Assembly: GCA_964545665.1 (NCBI GenBank)
Contig: CAZJGF010000087.1
Coordinates: 1-6,628 of the forward strand
Direction: 5' to 3'
Length of the DNA stretch: 6,628 bases
From: CAZJGF01 sp964545665
GTDB taxonomy: Bacteria > Chloroflexota > Dehalococcoidia > GIF9 > AB-539-J10
Numbering within the stretch: the stretch's first letter is position 1; the number at the start of each line of letters is the position of its first letter. Below are positions 1-4,933 of this stretch, piece after piece. The notes beneath the pieces are model-generated. The model saw nothing but the letters and a program-made list of their open reading frames with translations. It ran no database searches and was not told the DNA's origin. The translations under genes were made by a program, and so were the position numbers.

Positions 1-876
1 CTTGCGCTGGTCAGAGTAGCGGGAAAGATTATCTATTAGGTGGCTGACATAATGTAGCCCGTCGGCTGAGCCAATCACCACAATAAAAATGGGACTGAGG
101 ACAGTAAGCAGATTCAGTTCTTGCCCACTCCAGAGAATTGTGCCAACAGTCCACAGGGCAGCCAGACCAGCGGGGATCATGGCCCGGATAGCAAGCTTGC
201 GGTTTTTAAGAACCACGAAGAAAATCAGCAATACCACGAAGATGGCACTGGGCGGCAAAATGAGCAATATCCTTACCAGGTAGCCCCAAAGGGTGCTTTT
301 GATTGTCTCGGTGCCGGCCAGGGAAAGGTTCAGAGCTGTTTCGTTTCTGACTATTTCTTTTAGCGACTTCACCACATCTGCGGGCGGAGTGTTCAACTCC
401 ATGGTTACGATAAGCGCCCCCTTGCTTTCATCAGAGGAGAGAAGTTGACTTGACAGCAAGTTATCCTGGATAGAGTCTTCCAGAAGGTCAGCATGGTAGG
501 CAATGAACTTCTGGTCTACATCAAAGATAGTGCCCTGCACCAGAATCTCCGACGGAATGAAGCTCTGTACCTGATACACGCCATCCATTTCTTCAATACC
601 TTCCTGAAGACGGAAGACCTCCTGAAGATACCGCTCATCAAGAAGGGAGCTGTCTTGCTCAATCAGAACCACGACAGTTTCACCTATTTGATATTTTTCA
701 TTCAGCCCGTTGTATTCCTCTATCCTGGGATTTCCCCAAGTGAAAAAATTCAGAAAGTCAGTATCAAGATTGAAGCGGATGAAGGAGATTAGGGCAACAA
801 TATTCAGGATGGCTACCACAACAATAATAAGTCTGGATTTACTACAGGCAAAATTGGCAATTCTCTCCATAGACAT
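1..876 (-). CDS. RND/MMPL superfamily transporter (HAE3-like), N-terminal part, truncated by window edge
   Basis: Reading leftward from ATG at 876, 292 codons stay open to the window edge. Residues about 15-33 form a first membrane helix, followed by an extracytoplasmic domain of about 165 residues (35-198). Three closely spaced hydrophobic helices follow at about 199-223, 229-249 and 256-273. This TM1, large loop, TM2-TM4 order is the first half-repeat of RND permeases. TM4 ends in IGSADGLHYVSHL (268-280), whose Asp272 matches the conserved polar position of the HAE3/MMPL branch. Family members use ion gradients to export lipids, hopanoids or hydrophobic compounds; the substrate here cannot be read. 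Full-length relatives have roughly 750-900 residues, so about a third is visible. The start is supported by GAGAGG 8 bases upstream and by an in-frame TAG further upstream with no other ATG between; ATG at 870 is an alternative. The family call is firm, the subfamily less so. Confidence 0.88.
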   Translation of the reverse strand, partial: MSMERIANFACSKSRLIIVVVAILNIVALISFIRFNLDTDFLNFFTWGNPRIEEYNGLNEKYQIGETVVVLIEQDSSLLDERYLQEVFRLQEGIEEMDGVYQVQSFIPSEILVQGTIFDVDQKFIAYHADLLEDSIQDNLLSSQLLSSDESKGALIVTMELNTPPADVVKSLKEIVRNETALNLSLAGTETIKSTLWGYLVRILLILPPSAIFVVLLIFFVVLKNRKLAIRAMIPAGLAALWTVGTILWSGQELNLLTVLSPIFIVVIGSADGLHYVSHLIDNLSRYSDQRK

Positions 877-951
877 TTCTCAACCTCTCCGCAACCCTGG
901 CCCAGGACAAGATAATAACCCTGTTTTGAATGTCTAATTGCTCTGGCTACG

Positions 952-960
952 AGTATAGCA
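952..960 (-). promoter_or_regulatory. candidate extended -10 promoter for the MMPL transporter gene
   Basis: On the minus strand the bases read TGC-TATACT, an extended -10 element with five of six consensus matches. A TTGATA resembling a -35 box lies at 978-983, but its 20-base spacer is too long, so the site would rely on the TGn extension. The transcript would begin near 945 and carry a leader of about 70 bases. The call rests on sequence match only. Confidence 0.35.
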
Positions 961-1062
961 CACGGGGTTGAGTGAGATATCAATGATGGAGGTCGATTTT
1001 GGGCCTGCCATCCTAGCAAAGCAAAACTGACGACGAGTCCTGTAACCATATTCCCTATTTCG

Positions 1063-1071
1063 TGATATCAT
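1063..1071 (+). promoter_or_regulatory. weak candidate extended -10 promoter for the NUDIX gene
   Basis: TGA-TATCAT is an extended -10-like element with five of six matches to TATAAT. No recognisable -35 hexamer sits 16-18 bases upstream. Transcription would start near 1078, leaving 34 bases before ATG 1112 or 13 before TTG 1091. It resembles the better-supported sites at 3711-3719 and 3754-3762, which is the main reason for listing it. Confidence 0.28.
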
Positions 1072-1111
1072 AGGCTAAACGGCGATCTGTTTGTCCTTGC
1101 CGCAAAAGCAA

Positions 1112-1615
1112 ATGAAGGAATATAACTATTGCCCGATTTGCCGAGCGCCTCTTCAGAAAGGGACAGTCGAAGGCAGAGAGAGGAAATACTGCCCAAACTG
1201 TGATTTCATTAATTATGAAAATCCTTTGCCAGTAGCATTGGCAGTGGCCGTAAAAGATAGAAGGTTCTTGTTGATTAAAAGAGGGTTGCCACCAAGAAGA
1301 GGGATATGGGCTTCTCCCTCAGGTTTCATCGAGATTGGAGAAACGCCAGAAGAAGCCTGTTTAAGAGAGCTAAGGGAAGAAGCTGGAGTATCTGGTGAAA
1401 TAGTAAAGCTAATCGGAGTAGCTAGACATGAAGACAAAGAGATTTATGGAGATATGCTGATAGTGAGATATCTGGTAAAGGTAACAGGTGGGGAACTAGC
1501 TCCAGGGGACGAAGCAGAGGATGCTAGGTTCTTCAACATAGCTGAGCTGCCTGACTATTATGTCAAGCTCTTTGGGGATGTCATCGCAGAGATTCAAAAT
1601 GAGGCGTTGCTCTGA
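1112..1615 (+). CDS. NUDIX hydrolase with N-terminal zinc ribbon
   Basis: The product has 167 residues from ATG 1112. An N-terminal zinc ribbon has Cys7/Cys10 (CPIC) and Cys27/Cys30 (CPNC). A complete Nudix box spans Gly71-Val93 in the pattern G-x5-E-x7-RE-L-R-EE-A-GV, giving the metal-binding glutamates of the catalytic helix. Family members hydrolyse a nucleoside diphosphate linked to another group (ADP-ribose, NADH, nucleotide sugars or oxidised nucleotides), usually with Mg2+ in the cytoplasm. The zinc ribbon recalls YjhB- and NudC-type proteins, but the substrate cannot be assigned. The strand before the box reads WASPSGFIE, where PGG is commoner. An in-frame TTG at 1091 would add seven residues; ATG is preferred because the zinc ribbon then starts near the N-terminus. 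Neither start has a clear ribosome site. The 3' end overlaps ligA tail to tail by 22 bases. Twelve of 13 Arg codons are AGA/AGG. Confidence 0.9.
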   Translation: MKEYNYCPICRAPLQKGTVEGRERKYCPNCDFINYENPLPVALAVAVKDRRFLLIKRGLPPRRGIWASPSGFIEIGETPEEACLRELREEAGVSGEIVKLIGVARHEDKEIYGDMLIVRYLVKVTGGELAPGDEAEDARFFNIAELPDYYVKLFGDVIAEIQNEALL

Positions 1616-3690
1616 TTTAGCAATTTGAGGAACTCAGCTTCGTTGATTGTTTTTACCCCCAGTTTTTGAGCCTTGCCCAATTTGGAACCGGGGTCAGCGC
1701 CGACGACAAGGCAAGATGTCTTCTTGGTGACATCTGAGCCCGCCTTACCCCCCAAAGCTTCTATCTTTGCCTCTGCCTCTGAGCGGGCGAAGGATTCCAG
1801 TTTTCCTGTTAAGACAAATTCTAATCCAGCCAAAGGTAGTTCTTCACGCTTAGCCTCAGCAACTTTCTCTTTCTCCAACCTCACCCCAGCTCTCCTCAGC
1901 TTCTCGATTATGCCCTTGTTCCCTTCTTGCCTGAAGAAGGCCACAATGCTATCGGCTATCTTGGGCCCAATTGACGGAAGAGATAAAAGGTCCTCCTGGC
2001 TAGCTTTAGCTAAGTCGTCTATGCTGGCGAAGTTCTCCCCCAACAGCTCGGCATACTCCTCACCAACGTGGAGAATACCCAGAGCGAAAATAACCCGGGC
2101 CAAGGGTCTGTTCTTGCTTCCTTCGACAGAATCAAGCACGTTGGAGACGCTTTTGTCCGCCATCCTCTCCAAACCTAGAAGTTGTTCCCTGGTAAGATAA
2201 TATAAATCAGCAACGTCCCTAACCAAGCCAGCCTCGAACAAAGCCTGGCATAGCTTTTCACCCACGCCATCAATATCCATAGCCCCCCGGCTAACGAAGT
2301 GCTTAATTCGTTCCAGAGCTTGAGAAGGGCAGGCAGCATTGGTACACCTATGCATAGCCTCATCTTCTAGCTTTATCACTTCAGCGCCACAAACTGGACA
2401 AATAGGATGGTCGGGAGGTTTTTCTTCCCCCGCAATGCCTTTCCTTTTTCTGTAAATTTCCCAAGTTTTTTCTCGCATGGAGAACTCTCTCTCTTTCCCC
2501 GTGCGGCGACTGACTATAGGGCCAACAATCTCAGGTATGACTTCACCAGCTCGCTGCACGGTGATCCAATCACCAATACGAATATCTTTGCGGCGAATAT
2601 CTTCCTCATTATGTAGCGCTGCATGGCTGATGACCACACCACCTACCCGAACCGGCTCTAAAATAGCATAAGGATTTAGGCTTCCTGTTCTTCCCACGTT
2701 TATGCCAATGCCGAGGAGACGTGTGGTACCCTGAATGGCCGGGAACTTGTAAGCAATAGCCCACCTTGGCTCGTGAGCTACGTTGCCCAATTCCTGTTGA
2801 AGGGCAATAGGATTGACTTTCACCACCATGCCATCAGCCTCATAAGGCCAGCTTTCCCGAATACTCACCCACCGTTCATAACATTCCTCCACCTCGTCAA
2901 TAGTATGATATATAGCGATATCAGGGTTTATCTTGAAGCCCAAAGACTTAAGCCATTGCATAATCTCCCAGTGACTATCCGGCACTGCCTTTCCTTCTAC
3001 CGGGCCCAAGCCATAGATGAATATATCCAAGGGACGCCTGGCAGTAACGCCAGAATCTAACTGTCTTACTGAGCCAGCAGCAGCGTTCCTGGGATTGGCA
3101 AAAAGAGGCAAGCCCTCCTTGGCCCTCCCCTCATTGAGTTGCTTGAAACCAGCCTTGGGAAGGTAGACCTCACCTCTAACCTCAAACCTAGGAGGGGCTT
3201 CCTTGGCCACAGAGAGAGGAATACTTCTAATGGTTCTCAAATTCTGAGTAATATCCTCACCTCGGTAGCCATCTCCCCTGGTTGCTCCAGTAACAAGCAA
3301 GCCATCAACGTAGGTCAAAGCTACCGCCAGACCATCAATCTTGGGCTCGCAGACAAAATCGAACCCGCGCCCTTCCAACAAATTGGTAGCTCGCCTATGC
3401 CAGGCTGCCAGCTCTTCATCGGAAAAGGCGTTAGCTAAGCTCAATAAAGGCTCAGGGTGCTCTACCACTCCAAAGGCTTCTACCGGAGGGGCACCAATCC
3501 TTTGTGTTGGGGAATCAGGGGTTACCAGTTCAGGGTGCTCAGCTTCGAGCCGTTTAAGCTCTCGCATCAGTTCATCATATTCAGCATCACTGATTTCCGG
3601 GCTATCCAGCACATGATATCGATAATTATGATAGTTGATTGCTTTCCGCAGTTCCTCTACGCTTTCCTTGGCTTTATTTATGTCCTCCAT
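1594..3690 (-). CDS. ligA: NAD-dependent DNA ligase LigA
   Basis: This enzyme seals nicks in duplex DNA during replication and repair, using NAD+ to adenylate an active-site lysine. The 698 residues contain every expected domain. Domain Ia (YHNYRYH, 20-26, and DAEYDEL, 35-41) binds NAD+. The nucleotidyltransferase domain has motif I KIDG at 117-120 with catalytic Lys117, then VRGEVY (171-176), DGMVVKVN (286-293) and the AYKFP region (313-317). The OB fold follows from about 320. A four-cysteine zinc finger has Cys431, Cys434, Cys449 and Cys454. Helix-hairpin-helix repeats fill about 465-590, including LPSIGPKIA. A BRCT domain runs from about 618 to the end (VLTGKLESFARSEAE). Length and motif content are normal and the gene appears intact. 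ATG 3690 has AGGAG eight bases upstream and is the expected family start. The gene is divergent from tsaA and converges on the NUDIX gene, so it is probably transcribed alone. Confidence 0.98.
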   Translation of the reverse strand: MEDINKAKESVEELRKAINYHNYRYHVLDSPEISDAEYDELMRELKRLEAEHPELVTPDSPTQRIGAPPVEAFGVVEHPEPLLSLANAFSDEELAAWHRRATNLLEGRGFDFVCEPKIDGLAVALTYVDGLLVTGATRGDGYRGEDITQNLRTIRSIPLSVAKEAPPRFEVRGEVYLPKAGFKQLNEGRAKEGLPLFANPRNAAAGSVRQLDSGVTARRPLDIFIYGLGPVEGKAVPDSHWEIMQWLKSLGFKINPDIAIYHTIDEVEECYERWVSIRESWPYEADGMVVKVNPIALQQELGNVAHEPRWAIAYKFPAIQGTTRLLGIGINVGRTGSLNPYAILEPVRVGGVVISHAALHNEEDIRRKDIRIGDWITVQRAGEVIPEIVGPIVSRRTGKEREFSMREKTWEIYRKRKGIAGEEKPPDHPICPVCGAEVIKLEDEAMHRCTNAACPSQALERIKHFVSRGAMDIDGVGEKLCQALFEAGLVRDVADLYYLTREQLLGLERMADKSVSNVLDSVEGSKNRPLARVIFALGILHVGEEYAELLGENFASIDDLAKASQEDLLSLPSIGPKIADSIVAFFRQEGNKGIIEKLRRAGVRLEKEKVAEAKREELPLAGLEFVLTGKLESFARSEAEAKIEALGGKAGSDVTKKTSCLVVGADPGSKLGKAQKLGVKTINEAEFLKLLNQSNASF

Positions 3691-3692
3691 AA

Positions 3693-3707
3693 AGCTAGCT
3701 CCTAGCT
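3693..3707. repeat. 15-base inverted repeat over the ligA ribosome binding site
   Basis: AGCTAG and CTAGCT arms flank a three-base centre. Read on the minus strand this is AGCTAG-GAG-CTAGCT. The ligA Shine-Dalgarno AGGAG (3699-3703) falls in the centre and the first arm. If transcription begins upstream of 3707, the RNA could form a six-base-pair hairpin exposing GAG in its loop. If it begins near 3703, the full hairpin is not transcribed and the repeat could act only as a DNA site. Confidence 0.6.
3699..3703 (-). promoter_or_regulatory. ligA ribosome binding site
   Basis: AGGAG on the minus strand lies eight bases before ATG 3690 and fixes the ligA start. It is embedded in the inverted repeat at 3693-3707. 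Confidence 0.75.
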
Positions 3708-3710
3708 ATA

Positions 3711-3719
3711 ATTATACCA
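3711..3719 (-). promoter_or_regulatory. extended -10 promoter for ligA
   Basis: The minus strand reads TGG-TATAAT, a perfect consensus -10 hexamer with the TGn extension. No good -35 is visible at 16-18 bases, consistent with an extended -10 promoter. The predicted start is near 3703-3706, giving a leader of only about 13-16 bases. The hexamer is half of the palindrome TATAATTATA (3707-3716), which also puts a TATAAT on the plus strand, but without a TG extension. Confidence 0.6.
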
Positions 3720-3753
3720 CGCTGAAGCCCCAAGTCATTAAATCCATAATACC

Positions 3754-3762
3754 TGATATAAT
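3754..3762 (+). promoter_or_regulatory. extended -10 promoter for the tsaA operon
   Basis: TGA-TATAAT is a perfect -10 hexamer with the TGn extension. The -35 region is weak. A start at A3769 would give a 14-base leader that begins just before the AAGGA ribosome site. Its placement mirrors the ligA promoter, and the two hexamers are separated by 40 bases. Confidence 0.6.
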
Positions 3763-3770
3763 CAGAGCAG

Positions 3771-3775
3771 AAGGA
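3771..3775 (+). promoter_or_regulatory. tsaA ribosome binding site
   Basis: AAGGA lies seven bases before ATG 3783 and supports that start codon. Confidence 0.65.
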
Positions 3776-3782
3776 CAAGATC

Positions 3783-4271
3783 ATGGGTGAGATAAAATAC
3801 AAGCCAATCGGAGTCATTCATTCGCCGTTCAAAGAACCCAAAGGTACACCCATACAGCCGGCAGGTGCTGAAGGCGTCGCTGGAACGGTCGAGCTATTCC
3901 CTCAATACGCTGAAGGCTTAAAAGATGTTGAAGGCTTTTCTCACCTCATTCTGCTATACCACTTCCATTTGTCCAAACCATCGCCCTTGAAGGTGCAGCC
4001 GTATATGGACAACGAAATGCACGGCGTCTTCGCCATGCGAGGCCCAAGCAGACCAAACCCAATCGGAATCTCAATAGTGCGCCTTATCAGGGCTCAACAG
4101 AACACACTCTACGTTCAAGATGTGGACATCGTGGACGGGACTCCCCTTTTGGATATCAAACCCTATGTGCCGAAATTCGACATAAGAGAGGCAAAGAGGG
4201 TAGGATGGCTTGAGAAAAAGGTGCACCAACTTCAAACGGCAAAAGACAATGGGAGGTTCACGATACAATAG
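3783..4271 (+). CDS. tsaA: tRNA (N6-threonylcarbamoyladenosine37-N6)-methyltransferase TrmO (TsaA), short form
   Basis: TrmO uses S-adenosylmethionine to methylate t6A at position 37 of ANN-decoding tRNAs, giving m6t6A in the cytoplasm. The 162 residues carry the family signatures in order. These are KPIGVIHSPF (7-16), EGFSHLILLYHFH (50-62), the SAM-site motif GVFAMRGPSRPNPIG (81-95) and DGTPLLDIKPYVP (118-130). The central motif departs from the usual GVFATRSPFRPNPIG at Thr-to-Met, Ser-to-Gly and Phe-to-Ser. E. coli TrmO is about 235 residues with an extra C-terminal domain. This protein ends soon after the core, as in many archaeal and some bacterial homologues, so it looks like a natural short form and not a truncation. 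It opens the four-gene rightward unit, with the ClpP-like gene 35 bases downstream. Family membership is secure; methylation of t6A37 by this short form is inferred. Confidence 0.92.
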   Translation: MGEIKYKPIGVIHSPFKEPKGTPIQPAGAEGVAGTVELFPQYAEGLKDVEGFSHLILLYHFHLSKPSPLKVQPYMDNEMHGVFAMRGPSRPNPIGISIVRLIRAQQNTLYVQDVDIVDGTPLLDIKPYVPKFDIREAKRVGWLEKKVHQLQTAKDNGRFTIQ

Positions 4272-4290
4272 GCAATGCCAACCTTACTTC

Positions 4291-4298
4291 AAAGGAGG
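4291..4298 (+). promoter_or_regulatory. strong ribosome binding site of the ClpP-like gene
   Basis: AAAGGAGG is close to a full anti-Shine-Dalgarno complement and is eight bases before ATG 4307. It suggests efficient independent initiation inside the operon and fixes the start. Confidence 0.85.
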
Positions 4299-4306
4299 AT
4301 ACGAAC

Positions 4307-4882
4307 ATGGCACTGAAACCAATCGTAATTAGATTCTTTGCCCCGGTGATCGATGCTACCGTCAATGCCTTATTGAGCGCTATGGACCAGAAAATGAAGC
4401 AAGGGATTAGCGATTTCATCATCCTCATCTCTTCGCCCGGTGGCTCTGTTATTCATGGCTTGAGTGCCTATAACTATCTGAAAGGTCTGCCGGCGACGAT
4501 AACTACACACAATTTTGGCAGCGTGGACTCGATAGGCATCATTTTGTACTGTGCTGGTTCGAGAAGGCTATCGGTGCCTCAAGCAAGATTCCTGCTTCAC
4601 GGCGTCAATAGCCAATTTGCGCAGAAGCAGAGCCTGGAGGAAAAACAGCTAGAGGAAAGACTAAAAGGACTGAGAATTGATATCGAGAACATCGCCAAGG
4701 TAATCGCAGTAAACACCGGCAAAAGCATTGCGGATGTGACCAACGCCATGCTGGAAAGAACGACCTTGAATCCAGAGGAAGCACAATCCTGGGGGCTGGT
4801 CCATGAAATCAAGTCACAGCTATTCGAAGCGGGAAGCGAGATAATTGCGATACAATTTCAGCAGCAACCGCAGAAACCATAA
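4307..4882 (+). CDS. ClpP-like (S14 family) serine protease fold protein with non-canonical catalytic triad
   Basis: The 191-residue product has the ClpP/crotonase fold. SSPGGSVIHGL (42-52) is the glycine-rich oxyanion segment. NFGSVDSIG (69-77) holds the nucleophile Ser75. FLLHGV (95-100) holds His98. A charged handle helix follows (about 109-138), then NTGKS and the terminal NPEEAQSWGLVHEI (155-168), matching ClpP's APEAVEYGLVDSI. Aligned without gaps to remembered E. coli ClpP between TG and EA (23 residues each), the catalytic Asp falls on Arg151, with Glu150 next to it. It is therefore not a housekeeping ClpP: activity may use another acid, a Ser-His dyad, or be lost. No signal peptide, propeptide or membrane span is visible, so it should be cytoplasmic. 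No Clp ATPase gene is in the window. It lies between tsaA and a membrane beta-helix gene, 51 bases before the latter. Fold call is strong; activity and partner are unknown. Confidence 0.85.
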   Translation: MALKPIVIRFFAPVIDATVNALLSAMDQKMKQGISDFIILISSPGGSVIHGLSAYNYLKGLPATITTHNFGSVDSIGIILYCAGSRRLSVPQARFLLHGVNSQFAQKQSLEEKQLEERLKGLRIDIENIAKVIAVNTGKSIADVTNAMLERTTLNPEEAQSWGLVHEIKSQLFEAGSEIIAIQFQQQPQKP

Positions 4883-4920
4883 CATTGGCTAAGAGTATAG
4901 TTGACCAAATACGTCAGTGG

Positions 4921-4928
4921 TAAGGAGG
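4921..4928 (+). promoter_or_regulatory. ribosome binding site deciding the start of the beta-helix membrane protein
   Basis: TAAGGAGG is five bases before ATG 4934. The in-frame TTG at 4901 lies upstream of this site and would put the Shine-Dalgarno inside the gene, so ATG 4934 is preferred. It also makes the signal peptide start at the N-terminus. Confidence 0.85.
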
Positions 4929-4933
4929 AAGGT

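Larger units (their letters stand above)
877..1111. other. divergent intergenic spacer between the transporter and NUDIX genes
   Basis: I see no convincing gene in these 235 bases. A minus-strand open frame across 813-1049 lies in a different frame from the transporter, overlaps its 5' end and resembles no family. The spacer holds candidate promoters in both directions (952-960 and 1063-1071). It also has a short odd-centred palindrome, CCTGG-C-CCAGG (896-906), in the predicted transporter leader. That palindrome could be an operator half-site pair or chance. No rho-independent terminator or tRNA-like fold was found. Confidence 0.5.

Noticed and set aside
493..792. A 99-codon plus-strand frame and its neighbours at 89-363
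   Set aside because: They are antisense to the extracytoplasmic domain and membrane segments of the transporter, which encodes a clear RND-type protein on the other strand.
813..1049. A 78-codon minus-strand frame in the divergent spacer
   Set aside because: It overlaps the 5' end of the transporter gene in another frame, has no recognisable domain, and starts without a convincing ribosome site.
1673..2200. A 175-codon open frame on the + strand
   Set aside because: It lies wholly antisense to the zinc finger/BRCT half of ligA, is Ser/Pro/Lys-rich without any family motif, and has no ribosome site. It is a shadow of ligA.
4271..4279. Short palindrome GGCAATGCC between tsaA and the ClpP-like gene, considered as a terminator
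   Set aside because: Only four base pairs form and no T-run follows, so it cannot act as a rho-independent terminator.
4901..4933. Upstream TTG start adding 11 residues to the beta-helix protein
   Set aside because: The strong AAGGAGG at 4922-4928 would fall inside the extended gene, and the extra residues would displace a well-formed signal peptide from the N-terminus.
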